Source: Paulinella micropora (Eukaryota > Cercozoa > Imbricatea > Euglyphida > Paulinellidae). Taken from it: a DNA stretch of 64,000 nt. The stretch's first letter is position 1, and each line of letters opens with the position of its first letter. Positions 22,600-33,467 of the stretch are shown here, in pieces. The position numbers and the translations under genes were made by a program. The stretch covers positions 287,501-351,500 of the forward strand of contig WBZZ01006968.1 of NCBI GenBank assembly GCA_019918135.1. Direction: 5' to 3'. The notes under the pieces were generated by a model that worked only from the letters and a program-made list of their open reading frames with translations, was not told the DNA's origin and did not search any database.

Positions 22600-23984
22600 T
22601 TACCAGACAGGCACCACGCACTGTCGCAGCTCGTTGATGACTTGGTAGTGTGGGTGGCTTTCGTCCGCGTGGTATAGCGCGCGCGCCGCGGCCTCCCATA
22701 CGGGCTCGTCCACTTTGGTCGACCGGTCGTAGTACAGGTGCAGAATCGACGTCGGCTGTGCCCAGCCACGGCGCCCGCTCTTAAGGTCAGTGAGCAGCTC
22801 GTGCAGACGCTCAAAGCGGGCCTGCAGCGGGGGATCGTGCAGAACGCCGTCTACCAGGAAGTAGTGCGGGTTGAACCTGATCCACACGAGCTTACAACCG
22901 GACAGAAGAGAGTTCTCGCGGAGCGCGGCGTTGATCTTGTACATGCGCACCACGTCGCACGCGTAGTAGCGATGGGCAAACTCGTCGCAGCACAGAATAA
23001 CCACGCAGGCGCGGCCGGCGGGCAACGCCTGGAATCCCGTCAGGTGGAAGTCGGGCCTGGCGCCCATGCCCTCAAAGCCCAGCTGCTGGCAGCTCTTGAA
23101 GGACACGAAGTTGGCACGGTCGCGGTCGAACTCCCAGCGCTTGTCTCGCAAGAACTCGGCCAGGCGTTCCTCGCTCTTGAAACGCGCGGCAATGCCCTCC
23201 GGCGTATGACAACGCTGGATGTGATCTAGTAGCCTGCGCTGGTCAGGGCAGCGAGTGGTGCACGCTAGTAACCCCTGGCCGGGCTCGTAGCGCCAAGTGG
23301 CGAAGCTGGCTAGGTTGCACACGTGCGTCCAGCTGCGAGCCTGCTCGTGACTGCGCTCGTGCCTGCGGAGGTTTGACGACGTCGTGAAAGTAGCGCCGCA
23401 ATCGCTACATTGGTACGGCTTGGTGGATGTGTGGACCAGCAGGTGCCTCCCGAGGTTGGTGGCAGCAGCAAAACGTTGGCCGCAAACCAAGCACGCGAAC
23501 GGTCTTTCGCCTGTGTGCGTGCGCACGTGCGCGGCGAAATGGTGCGCAAAAGAAAACCGTTTGCCGCAATCTGTACATTTGTGGGGCTTCTCATCGCTGT
23601 GGTGGGCAAGTGCGTGCGGAGGTTTACTTCTTGTGAAAAACACCTGTCACAGACCGTACACTTGAACGGCTTTTCTCCAGTGTGCGTGCGCCGGTGCTGC
23701 TTCAGGTGCTGCAATAACGCAAAGCCCTTGTGGCAGGTCGTACACTGGAACGGCTTTTCACCGGAGTGAATGCGTAGGTGTCGCCGCAGCGCGCTCTGGT
23801 CTGAAAAGCACTTGTCACAGTCCGTACATTTGAACGGTTTTTCGCCTGTGTGCGTACGTGCGTGCGTGGCCAGGTGGTCCCGGCGATCTGTGCGGTAGGG
23901 ACAACTGGAGCACGAATAGCCCTGGCACAGCTTTTTGGCCGGCGGCACTCCATGTGCTGGCTCCCCCTTCCTAGCTGCAGGCAT
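22600..23984 (-). pseudogene. C2H2 zinc-finger / PD-(D/E)XK-like nuclease fusion, one frameshift
   Basis: Seven C2H2 fingers (C-x2-C..H-x3-H with TGEKPFKC-type linkers) precede a C-terminal domain of about 220 residues. The latter contains FKSCQQLGFEG, ARPDFHL, then CDEFAHRYYACDVVRM and VWIRFNPHYFLVDG. This is the arrangement of a predicted nuclease common in large DNA viruses and algae (PDF..VDE.QH..Y.C...RM..I..RYNP). Here the usual VEVDEnQH reads ILCCDEFAH, so the acidic pair is kept but the conserved Gln is not. Start ATG at 23984 (MPAARKGEP). Near 23608, between fingers 4 and 5 (NLRTHL / AHHSDEKPHKC), one nucleotide is missing, so the fingers and the nuclease are in different frames. The frame ends with TAA at 22600. 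This could be decay, an assembly error or, less likely, programmed shifting. Confidence 0.75.
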
Positions 23985-25215
23985 TCGGGGGAGGGAAAAC
24001 AACAAAAAATTAAAAATTAAAAAGAACCAAATCTGGCAGAGACAAGAACCCCCCCCCCTCCCCCTCTCTCCCCCCCCCCCCCAAAAAAAAGCCAAGCCCG
24101 GGGAGAAGGGACCCTTTCCCCCCGGGGAGGAGAAGGAAGAGAGAGAGGGGGGGGGGGGGGGGGAGGTCTTGCGGACCTCTCCTCATCACTTTCTCATCCG
24201 GGAGCGGTCGCCTTTTTTTAAAAGCCTAAATTATCTGCACAGGGCCCCCCGCTCCCCCCCCCCCTCCTCCCTTCCTCACCCCTCCTCGGGGGCGCAAGTT
24301 CAAAATCCCCCCGGGCTTGGCTTTTGGGGGGGGGGGGGAGGGGAGGGTTTGCGAGATCCTTGATGGTTTCCTTCGACGTGAAGTCGCCACTTTGACATTT
24401 ATTGCAGAATTGATTCCAAAGGAAGGAGGGCATTTTTGCTTCCCCCCCCCCCCCCTACGCACCCTTCTGACAAGTGCCCCTCCTGAGGAGGACTTCACGG
24501 TTGGACGCGTCGACACCTTACTACGTGTACTGATTCGGCTAGCCAAATCTTAAGGTCCCGCGCAGACATGACTGCCTGGGCCGGCGACCGAGGCTTGGCC
24601 TTCGCTTGTTCGGCAGCAGTCCGTTGAACCAGTACGGAGCGACTAAAGGAGTCCCGTGAGCGTACCAAGCTTGTGCGGCAGAGGGGGGAAGAAGGAAGGG
24701 CCGGGCTCGGCGGTCCGCCGGGACGGAGGGGAAGAGGAAAGGGTGGGGGCCGCGGAGGCGAGTGTACGGTGGGAGTGAGGGCCGGGAGAGGGGGGTCCGC
24801 CGTGAGTGTACGGCGGGGAGTGTACGGTGGGAGGGATGGCAGGGAAAGGGGGCCCAGCCGCGCGGGAAGGAGGACATGAGGGGGGGGAGGTCGTCCACCC
24901 CCAGGGGATGTAAAGGCGTCAAAGGTCCGAGGGGGGGGGGAGGCGCAGGAGGACAGGAGGGGGGGAGAGGACAGGAGGGATGTCAGGGTCAGAGGAGGCG
25001 ACAAAGCTCCGGTGCCCCACCTCTCTCTCCCGAACCCACGGGAAGATGTCCGTCCCTCCCCCCGGCACGAGTGTCAACGCGGGCCAGAAGCGCCCCCTCC
25101 CAGCGGGCCCTTCAATGGCCCCGGGCCCCCGCGCTCGATTGCGGCTGACGAGGCCTCGGCTAGCTCGCCGGGCCCAGTACCACCGCGTCTGGCGCCGGCC
25201 GGGCCACACAACACC
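23985..25215. other. GC-rich low-complexity spacer
   Basis: C and G runs, GGAGG-type purine tracts and GAGTGTACGG(T/C) short repeats at about 24762-24830. Long frames occur on both strands but are Pro/Arg/Gly-only and overlap each other, so no gene is called. The frame of the kinase-like gene is open from 25012. Confidence 0.5.
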
Positions 25216-26499
25216 ATGCCGCCTACACACCCCCTGGCCCCTAGGTTTGCGTGTGAGTCGCGCCGGCGCTGCCACGGGTGTGCGCAGCCAGGGCCGTGCG
25301 ACCCCTGCCGGCCGTGCCAGCTATCTGCGCTGTTCCTAAATGTACAACCCTATCCCACCGACGTTAAGAACCAGGTTACCCGCTGGGAACCCGGCGAGCA
25401 GGAACTGAAGTCAAAGAAGCTACCACTCTATCCGGACCCAAGGCTCCCCGCGTGGTTGCAAGCCCTCTCTTTCTTCGTAGCGACCGACGAAGACTGGGCG
25501 AGTTGCAAAATAGGCAAAGCTCCCCATTCCCAGGACGAGCAGTCCTTGGCCAAGGACTCCGTCCTGCTTCTGCATCGTCGCAAGCTAGTGCTCAAACGCA
25601 TCGGGCGGCAGGGGAGCCCGCGGCAACCTTCGGCCGCCCAATTAGAGTATCTGGGTCTGCAACACCACCTGGCAAGAAGGGGGCTAGCGCCCAAGGTGTA
25701 CGGCTACCTCCGCGTCGACGGCAAAGGGCCAGGTGGTAGTACGTTCTGGCTCGTGATGGACCTCGCCCGCGCGGGGGCCGCCCTTACCCTAGACCTAGAA
25801 CAAGCGAAGAAGTTGACGGTCCGGCTCCCCACCAAGGAATTCGGGAGCTTCCTGGCGAGGGTGCTAAGCTTCTCGGCCGACATTGTCCCGCTGTTGATGG
25901 CCGATCTGAAGCCTGCTAACATCACGACGACGGCTGAACCACCGGGTTTTCTTGTGCTGGATATGGACCCTCATTACCTGCTGTGGCTCGACCCAGCGCC
26001 TTCCGAGTACAGAGCTACCGTCATGCTATCCAACCTGCTAAGCTTTGTGGCTAACAGCTATAATCGTACGAGCTCAGCCTTGGTAGGTACCATTTGGCGA
26101 TTTATGCAGCCCCTACTGGTAGCCCCAACGGGCCAGGCAGACTTTGAGCGCTGTGTTAAGTGGTGGAGCCAGAGCCTGTCCCCGAAGATGTTCAAAAGGC
26201 GAACCCAGTTCTGCCAGGCCAGGCACTACTTGCGGGAATTTAATATGCATCTGGGTGCCTTGCACGAAATGCCTACTACTGGTGATCAGTATCGCACTGA
26301 TTGACTGCCCAATGAGACCGGGTATTCTGTGCATTGGTGGAACGAAGAGGGGCAAAGAGTTCACTGGAAAGGTACAGACGGGAAGGATTGCAGCTGGAAC
26401 GCCCAACTAGTCCCGCCTAAGACTGGGAAGCCTCAGGTAAGACAATTTCTAACGGTGCTGGTCCGGAGAGCCGCGTGGTGGGACTACGGGATTAGTTAA
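25216..26499 (+). CDS. Protein-kinase-like protein with internal TGA
   Basis: ATG at 25216 starts a Cys-rich N-terminus (CHGCAQPGPCDPCRPCQ). A kinase-like order of motifs follows: LVLKRI (ATP-lysine, VAIK equivalent), a helix LEYLGLQHHLARRG, FWLVMDLA (hinge), MADLKPANI (catalytic loop DLKPxN, with the usual HRD reduced to MAD), and LVLDMDP in place of DFG. If active it would phosphorylate Ser/Thr, but the changed HRD and DFG make activity doubtful. TGA at 26302-26304 follows QYRTD, yet the same frame stays open for 64 more codons of convincing sequence (LPNETGYSVHWWNEEG...) to TAA at 26497-26499. The TGA is therefore probably a mutation (CGA or TGG) rather than the original end. Confidence 0.6.
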
Positions 26500-26947
26500 G
26501 AAGCTGCCTATTTAAGCCTGGCCCGGTAGCAGCCGGTAGCAACCGCTGTGGTGGCCAGAATAAAAGCAGGGTTTTTATTACAAATCATGGCCTCGGCCCG
26601 CCCACCGGCGGAACCCGAGTGAGAAGGGCCGACTGAGGATTTCACCGCCGCGCTGTCCACACCAGGCCAAGTCCGGCCAAGCCACGCCGGGGAGTTACTA
26701 CTTGCACTGTCGCCGGGTCCCGGCGCACACAGCACCTCCGGAGACCGCTGCCAGCGGCCTAGACCGTGCTGGTTAGGTGGCAGGCCTGGCCTCGCACTAA
26801 GCCGGTGCGGCGGGCGGCGGCCAACCGCCAGCCGGGGCCGCCAATCTGAGGCCTGTCCGGCGGGCCGGCGAGACACCGCGCTCCAGAGGAGGAAATCAAG
26901 GGCGACCCCCCCCCCCCCCCCCTGGTCCGCCCTGGGCTCGTGCAGCC
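26500..26947. other. GC-rich intergenic DNA
   Basis: A minus-strand frame (26508-26876) is Pro/Arg-rich without a domain. A C run lies near 26908. No gene is supported. Confidence 0.5.
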
Positions 26948-27390
26948 TTAGTCAGCCAAGCGAAGACAACCAGCGCGTCGCTCTTGAAGCGGACGGGGTC
27001 GCACACGTGTGGCCCACGGCTGGCCCTCCTCGCGGCGGCACCACCTGGCTCGGTTGTACTCGACCACCGCGTAAATCACGCGCCGGGCCTCGAAGAGGGC
27101 GCGCAGGCCGGACATGACCTCGAACTCGCAGCCCTCCGTGTCCAGCTTGAGGACCAGGCTGGTATTAGCGGGCACCAAACTCGTGGCGTGTACCAGGTCG
27201 ATCTCGACGGTCGCCGGCAAGCGGGGGGCGGCGTCTCCTCCTGGCCCCCGGCGTATGGCCAGGTCCCGAAGCAGCCGTGGCGCACGCGCGCGCGTGTGCT
27301 GGGGCCTGCTGTGGTTGCCCGCCAGCACGTGGGGGCAGGCCAATCCTAGACAGCTTGCTTGCGGCGGCCGCGGCCTTGATGTAGGCCAAG
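26948..27390 (-). pseudogene. FkbM-type methyltransferase, C-terminal part
   Basis: The translation contains VEIDLVHATSLVPANTSLVLKLDTEGCEFEVM, then SGLRALFEARRVIYAVVEYN: the LKxDxEGxExEV block and following strand are characteristic of FkbM-family SAM-dependent O-methyltransferases. The N-terminal SAM-binding Rossmann part (DVGANIG) is not visible. Upstream of about 27390 the frame loses protein character while another frame looks better, so the 5' half is missing or frameshifted. Ends with TAA at 26948. FkbM enzymes are common in large DNA viruses, often for glycan modification. Confidence 0.55.
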
Positions 27391-27483
27391 CAGTGGGGGC
27401 TGTGGTTCCACCGCTCTCGCACTGATCCCCAGAGAAGCGGCTAGGAGCGTGTAGAGCGCTGGCTTTTATTAGATACCCCCCCT

Positions 27484-28125
27484 CTACCTTTGTCCGACCG
27501 CCGGCAGGGCCCGGCCGGTGTGCCCGGCCCACACCGTCCGGCAGAACTCGCGCGCGGCCCCGAGCATGGCCTCCGGCACGCACGCTACCCGCACACCGTA
27601 GGTGCCCACGCACACCACGGCGGAGCGCGGCGGCTGCGGCTCGGCCGCCAGGTCGTACGTGAGTTCGAAGAGGGCGTGACCGAGCGCGGCCTGCACGAGG
27701 AAGCGGTTTTCCTCCGTGTCCGCTCACGTGCGCCAGAGCGCGTGCGCCAGGGGCGGCGCCCGCGCCTGCTCCCCGTGCGCCCGCCCGGCGGACTGGGCCT
27801 TCTTGAGCTCCAGCAGCCACAGGCGGCCCGCCGAACAGCGCCAGACCTGGTCTATGCTGCTGGCCACCGCCAGCGACGGGCTGTGCACCACGACCTGCGC
27901 GGCCACGGGCAGGCCGAAGCGAGCGAACAGGAAGGAGATGGCGGTGGCCGTCAGCGGGTGCACGCGCCGCAGCTCGCGCCCGGCCAGGGGGGGCAGCCCC
28001 GTTCTGGCCCGGAGCTGCCGCGAGAACCGGGCCCGCTCGGCGGGCGGCGCGCCGTCCCACAGGCGGTAGTCCCGGGACCAGAGCCCACACGCTACCGACG
28101 GCGGCGACGGCGCGCTGGCCCCCGC
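27484..28125 (-). pseudogene. PD-(D/E)XK-like viral nuclease domain, interrupted by TGA
   Basis: In the same frame as, and directly after the TAG of, the RING gene the reading gives GLWSRDYRLWDGAPPAE, then HPLTATAISFLFARFGLPVAAQV, then SSIDQVWRCSAGRLWLLELKKA. The D..V......LLELK pattern is the PD-(D/E)XK nuclease core, and YRLWDG...PLTA resembles a conserved large-DNA-virus protein. TGA at 27726-27724 interrupts after HALWRT; the frame continues sensibly (ADTEENRFLVQAALGHALF) to 27484. No ATG occurs near the start, so it may have been expressed as a fusion with the RING protein. Confidence 0.5.
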
Positions 28126-28773
28126 CTACGACACCACTAGGCGGCACACGGGGCACGAGTCCTTAGTGCGTAGCCAGGGGTCGACGCACGCCCGGTGCAG
28201 GTAATGCGCACACTGGAGCCCCCGCAGCCAGTCCCCTACGACCAAGTCTTGTAGGCAGATGGAACACTCCTTGGGCGAGTTGGGTGCAGCGAGAAAGGCG
28301 CCCGTGAGCTGGAGCTCGGGCAACAGGGAACACTCCTCGGACAACCCGGTGCGCACGGGCGGCTGCTCGGTCGACCCGCTCCCCTCCAGCACGACCGTGT
28401 CCACCACCACTACACCGTCGAGCGTAGACAGCAGGATTTCGGCCAGGTCTAAGGTGCTCAGGGTGGCCAAGACGACGCTTTCAAAGTCCGGCTCGGGCGG
28501 GGGGGGAGATGCCGCCTCCGGCGCCACGACGGGGCGCGCCTGACGAGGCGGTGGCTCTGGCCCGGTCGCAGTGGCCGCGGCCAGCTGTCGCAGGCCTTGT
28601 CCACGGGGGGCTGGTCGGGGAGTGGTACGTGGCTTTTTGGGCCTTGGTGCCACCACCGAGCTCGGACGAGCGCGGTGGCTGCTAGCCGTCCCTCGGCTGC
28701 TAGCCGTGCCTCGGCTGCTAGCCGTGCCTCGGCTGCTAGCCGTGCCTTGGCTGCTAGCCGTGCCTCCCATCAT
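28126..28773 (-). CDS. RING-H2 finger protein
   Basis: ATG at 28773 (MMGGTASSQGTASSRG). The N-terminus contains five near-identical 15-bp repeats giving GTASSRG, then a basic Pro-rich stretch and an acidic middle region. The last 45 residues are a textbook RING-H2: CSICLQDL..DWLRGLQCAHYLHRACVDPWLRTKDSCPVC (C3H2C3, zinc-binding), typical of E3 ubiquitin ligases that recruit E2 enzymes. TAG at 28128-28126 ends the frame three residues after the last Cys, but the same frame stays open into a nuclease domain, so this TAG may be a mutated CAG. Upstream the frame is open to 29028 through C/G runs only. Confidence 0.75.
   Translation of the reverse strand: MMGGTASSQGTASSRGTASSRGTASSRGTASSHRARPSSVVAPRPKKPRTTPRPAPRGQGLRQLAAATATGPEPPPRQARPVVAPEAASPPPPEPDFESVVLATLSTLDLAEILLSTLDGVVVVDTVVLEGSGSTEQPPVRTGLSEECSLLPELQLTGAFLAAPNSPKECSICLQDLVVGDWLRGLQCAHYLHRACVDPWLRTKDSCPVCRLVVS
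28678..28765. repeat. 15-bp coding minisatellite
   Basis: Five tandem copies of GCTAGCCGTGCCTCG (last ones CCTTGG and CCTCCC) in the RING gene, encoding GTASSRG-type repeats; likely variable in length. Confidence 0.85.
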
Positions 28774-29170
28774 GCCGGTCGTGTTCGGAGCCTCGCTGCT
28801 GACGGACTTTTGGGGGGAGGGGAGCAGGGGCGTACAATCCCCCCCCCCCCCCCGGCACGCTCCCCACGGTGGGAGGTCCCCCCCCTCCCCTTCCCCCTCT
28901 CCGCTCCCTCCCCCCCCCCCCCCCCCCCCCCCCTCGCCCCCCCCGCACCCAGCGCGCAGCGCCCAGTGCGTCTTTTTCTTCCACCGGTCCGCTCGTTCGG
29001 TGCCGGGCGCCAGGCGTCCACGCCCCACGCACGCCCCACGCTCTCCCCCCCCTTCCCCACACGCCCGCGGACCACGCCCCGCGCTCTTCCCGCCCCGTGC
29101 GTACGGGCGGGCGCCTGCCCGCGACGCCGGGGGGGCAGGGCTGCCGCGCCGGGCGGATTACGGGCCGCGC

Positions 29171-31907
29171 TCACGGGGCCCGCAGCACGGCCGTCTCTTG
29201 GAAGTCGTCTGCCCCGCTGTCGTCGGCCTCCGCGGGCGGCAGGAACAGCATCCGGGCGCGCGCCTCCGGCGGCAAGCACCACCGCCAGCCCAGGGCACTG
29301 CCTAAGAGCAACCACGCGTCCGAGAGGTCCTGTGCGCCCTGCTTGGGCAGCCGGTCGGGCCCTTCCACCACGGCCACCGCCGCCAGCAGCAACGCGTGCG
29401 TAGTACACGAACCCTCGTCTCCTTGGAGAGTAGGCGTCTCCCGCGGGTACACGTAGCAACCCAGGCTGGCCTCGGTCAGCCCGGCCTCCGCTAGGCCTAG
29501 CAGACGGGCCAGGCGCTGCCCGTGCTGGTCCCGCAAGGCCAACCCGCGGCAGACATGCTGGAGCAGCTGGTAAGTGCCAGACCTGCTGCCGTTGGGGTCC
29601 CAAAGAGTGAGCTTCACGGTGTTGCCTGCCCGTTGTTTGCAGAGCAGGAAAGCGTGTTCGTGTGACGAGCACACGTACACCGTAAAGTCCGTTTCCGGCA
29701 CTTGGGGCTCGGGACCGCTGTGGTCCGTAATGGTAGGTATGTGGCCAAACTCCGAACCCTAGGTGGATCGAGACGGGACAAAGCTTCTCGGGGCAGTGCC
29801 AGCCAGGGTCTAGCTCGCGCAACAGGGACAGAGCGACACAGAGGCGTCGCAGGGCCGTGTGTTCGTGGCCGCCCACGTCGGCCTGGCCGCTGTACAGGAG
29901 AGCCTCCCCCGCCGCGGAGACAATGGGGTTTAGGCGGGCGTCAAGCACGCCCAGGGCCCCTACCAGCAGGCTGCGCAGGGTCAGCACCCGTCGGTCCCGC
30001 GCCTCGTCGTCCGACCACCGCAGCTTCCTGTCCCAGCCCAGCGCCGGCTAGCGGAACGACGGGCCGGGGGGGCTTGAGCAGGTAGGGCGGCCGGCGGTCC
30101 AGGACTACCTCGGTGGACTCCCAAAACTCATAATACTTGTTCAGGTTGGCTACCGTCTTCCGGAACGGACGGAGCCACCTCGCGAGCACGCTCCGAAACT
30201 TGGTTTCTGCTGCCTGCCGGTCAAGGGCGTTCAGTGGGAGCTCGGCTGCGTAGCCTACCCGCCCATCTCGCAGGCGCAGTAACTGCAGGGGCCTGTGCGC
30301 CCATTTAGCGCAGATGTCATGCATTCTCTCGTCCAAGCACAGAGGGGCCGGCCATTCGTCCTCTACCAGGAGGTTGGGCTCCTGCAGCGCAGCCCCGTCC
30401 TCGGTCAGCAGCGGCCACAGCGGCAGAGAGCGCCGGAGATGGGGATTAAGGAGTCAGTTTCCATGGAAAAAGAAGAAGTAGCGGGGTCCGGCGGGCGAGC
30501 GGGGCTGTCTCCTCACGTATTCGATCCGGGTAACTTGGATAGCCATGGCCTGGCCTAGGGCTGACAACGGCCCCCTCCAGCCCACCCCCCGCAGTCCACG
30601 GTCTTCGTCCGCAGCTACGTCGTCGTCCGTGGCTACGTCGTCGTCCAGGTCTACGTCGTCGTCCAGGTCTACGTCGAGTTTGAAGCTGCTGGCACACGCG
30701 ATGGCCAGGTCGTGCTCCAGGAGTACGAGGGGCTCACCCCAAGGCGAGGTCCCCCGCTCCAAGCCGTCTACCTCCGACCGCAGGACCTGGGGCCAAAAGT
30801 TGTAGGGCCGAGGCAAGGGACGGACGGCAGGGGGCGGCGCGGGCGGCAGGTTGGCGCTGGCCAGGTCGTCCGGCCTCGGGAGGGTGCGGGGCAGCCCTCG
30901 TAGCCGGCGCCCTCCCGCGCGGTATAGTTCCAGCAGCAGGCAGTAGATCCAGAACCTGGCAGTGGAGTGCTCCTCCTCTCCACGCCTGGCCCCGAACAGA
31001 CGTTGCAGAGCTGCATAGTCGTCCGTGCCCGGTTCTGCGCTCTTAAACGGGCCGAGCCCCGGCAGGCAAAGGCGCAGCACTCCCTGGCAGACCGTGGACC
31101 AGTTCTTCAGCTCCGAGTCGCTCGGCCTCCCCGCGCCCTCCTCCCGCGCCAGGCGATAGAGTTCGTACAGCGGTTCGCCGGCCATCAGCAACTGCGGCGC
31201 GAGTTCCGTAGGAGTGGGTAGTAGAGGGAGCCAGGCGGCCATCTCCCGCGCCAGCCCCTCGCGGTAGCGCTGGCGGCAGCACGGGCGCCCTGGCGGGGCT
31301 CCGAGGTGCAGCTGTTCGTAGAGCCTCTCCTCTTGCTTCTGCCGGGCCTGCAAGAGGCGTTGTCCAGACTGGCGCGTACGCCTGCCTAGCGGCTGCGTGC
31401 CCGTTGGCGGTGGTGGCCCGCCGCCGCCCTGGCTGTTCTGCCTGCGTGCGGTCTTCAGCCTCAGGTAGTAGACGCAGCGGCGGACTGCCTCGCGCTCGGC
31501 GGGCCGGTAATAATGAGTGACCAGACGGGCGCTGAGTTGATCTGTGAGCGCGTCGGGGAGCGCGGCGGGGGGGCTGCCCCCTGCTGCGCCCAGCTCGGCC
31601 CGTAGGCTCGCCACCAGCGGGTCAGTAAGCTCGTCGCCCGTCGGCAGGGAGTCTAGGCTAGCTCGCAGCGAGTCTAGGCTAGCTTGCAACGCTGCCTGGG
31701 GGTCGTGCCGCCTGGCTTTCTTGCGTGGCCTGGCCTGCTCGTCACACTCACACGCGGCTCCGTAGGGTTTGGGCAGTACCTTGGCCCCACCTTGACCAAG
31801 ACGCCTACTTGACTACCCAGAGCCGCCACGACGCGTGCAGGCACGGGGCCGTCCGCGGCCTCTTCCCAGCTGACCTCCACTTCCTGCACCCCGACGTCTT
31901 CCTGCAT
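29171..31907 (-). pseudogene. Large protein with possible C-terminal cysteine peptidase, broken
   Basis: About 910 residues assembled from three frames. N-terminal part (from about 31907): VEVSWEEAADGPVPARVV, then near 31770 a shift into a basic segment (EQARPRKKARR). A long helical region 31689-30457 contains an Asp-rich repeat VDLDDDVDLDDDV. TGA at 30456-30454 follows FFFFHGN; the frame then continues LLNPHLRRSLPLWPLL to about 30070. A frame change at a C run plus TAG near 30050 and another shift near 29760 lead into the last 180 residues. There EHAFLL, TLWDPNG, LQGDEGSC and THALLLA give the order His, Asp, Gln, Cys found in viral Ulp1/adenain-type peptidases. The peptidase idea is inference from motif order only. 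The gene ends at TGA 29171. Confidence 0.45.
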
Positions 31908-32467
31908 CCCGACGTCTTCCTGCGTCCCGACGTCCGGGCTCCCTTGCCCAGCGCTCCGTGTTTTTCCTCTTCCTCGGTGGCGTCGCTGGCCTGCCTGCCG
32001 GAAGCGGTCACCCCCCCTTCCTCCCCCCCCCCCCCCCCCCCCTGCCGCACCCCCACCGGAAGCGTAGGCGGGGTCTGTGTTCCCTTCCCTTCCTCTCTCC
32101 CCCCCCTCAGCGGGGAAGGGGACGGCGACAGGCGACGGGCGCGGGGGGGAAGGTGCCCCCCCGCGCGCTAGCAAGCTCGCCTGCCTGCGTGGACCCCGGC
32201 TGGCGTGGCCCGGCCGAAGGCGGGCCCTCTTCCCTGGAGTCCGGACCAGCCCGGCTACCACAAATACACAGGCTAGCTAGGTCAGCAACGAGTGGTTCAT
32301 TTAATTATTAGCTCTGCTGGCTAAAGGCCGGAGTACAGGCCGAGAGCGCGGAAGAGAGCAAGCAGGGCCGGCTTGGCCCTGCCTCGGACACGCACGCACC
32401 CCCCGTCCGCCCGCAACCGTGTCTCGGGGGGGGGGGCGGGGGGGGGGGGGGGGGGGCGCCGGGTAGC

Positions 32468-32911
32468 TTAGGCAGCAGAGCCAGGCTGGCCCTCGGGCTG
32501 TTGGCTCGGCACGCCTGGCGAGGCCGCGGCGGGTTCAGCATCGCCGGCGTTCGCGACTTCGGTCTTCTGCCGCTTGGCCGGGTGTTCACCGCTCTCGCCG
32601 CCACCGCGGCTGAGCCCCCGCTGGCCGTCCCCGGGCCCCCGCAGCGCAGCCAGCACTTCTTGTTGCACGACGGTCCAGTCCAGGCCCTCGACCGGTCCGT
32701 CCCTCCGCAGGAACGCCTTGAGCCTGGCCTCAGCCTCGCTGATCACCTCCTGGCGCACCCGGTCCCAGACAACACTGCGTGCCGCGGCCGTCGTGCAGCG
32801 CGCGCTCTGTTCCTCTAGGTCCTGGACCCGCGTCGGAGCCTCGGCGGCCTCCCGGGGGCTCGTCGGTCCAGCCGGCGGGGCTGGGGAGGGCAGCGTCGAG
32901 GGGACGGCCAC
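32468..32911 (-). CDS. Hypothetical protein, 147 aa, with nuclear-signal-like motif
   Basis: Clean frame from ATG 32911 to TAA 32468. Pro-rich N-terminus, a helical centre (VWDRVRQEVISEAEARLKAFLRRDG and DWTVVQQEVLAALRG), and a polar tail with PAKRQKTE, which resembles a monopartite nuclear localisation signal. No family recognised. It is flanked by long G/C runs on both sides. Confidence 0.5.
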   Translation of the reverse strand: MAVPSTLPSPAPPAGPTSPREAAEAPTRVQDLEEQSARCTTAAARSVVWDRVRQEVISEAEARLKAFLRRDGPVEGLDWTVVQQEVLAALRGPGDGQRGLSRGGGESGEHPAKRQKTEVANAGDAEPAAASPGVPSQQPEGQPGSAA

Positions 32912-33467
32912 GCCCGCGCAGCCTTGGTCCTGTCACCCAGCACGTGACCAGCCAGTGCTCTCCGCCGGCCCGGCGCCCTGGTTCTGGTTAGGGAGAGGGA
33001 GTTCTGACCTGGGCTGCCAGCACCGGCGCGCTGGCTTCTTCTGGCGCCTGGTCAGTGCCACGGGCCTGGCTCGACATTAGACACACCACCAACGCCGGGA
33101 CTGGTTTTGTGGGGGCTGGTCGGTTTGAGCTACCGCCTGACGGGGGGGGGGGGGGGGGGTGGGGCGGGCGGCGGGGGCGTTGGGCCGCGGACAGACTACG
33201 GGCGTCGTCGGGCAGGCACCGGAAGGTCGCCGCGGGGGGGGGTGCCCCTACCCCCCCCCCCCCCCCCCCCCCCCCCGCCCCCGTCCCCTACCCCCTCCCC
33301 CGCTCTCCCCCCCCCCCCCCCCCTCCCCTCCCGCGCCACACCGCCTTCCGTCCTGTCCGCCGCACGCGGGCCGCCGGGGGCGGCGGCCGCCCCTGGCTCT
33401 AAAGGTATTCTGGGGCGCCCGCGCTCTCCTGCTTCTCTCCCCCCCCCCCCCCCCCCTGGTCGGCGGC
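32912..33467. promoter_or_regulatory. Leader of LRR gene 1 with homopolymers and conserved motif
   Basis: Long G (33141) and C runs (33249-33276, 33307, 33439-33456). TAAAGGTATTC at 33400-33410 recurs at 35724-35734 upstream of LRR gene 2, within about 75 bp of otherwise similar leader (CCGCCTTCCG..CCTG.TCGCCGCACGC). This is a candidate promoter or leader element. Confidence 0.4.

Noticed and set aside
27490..28140. Forward-strand frame of 216 codons
   Set aside because: Arg/Pro/Gly-rich shadow of the minus-strand nuclease reading, which has recognisable motifs.
28770..29987. Single 405-codon minus-strand frame
   Set aside because: Only its first part (about 29987-29760) has protein character; the rest is a shadow of the neighbouring frame and of C/G runs. 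It is used as one segment of the large broken gene.
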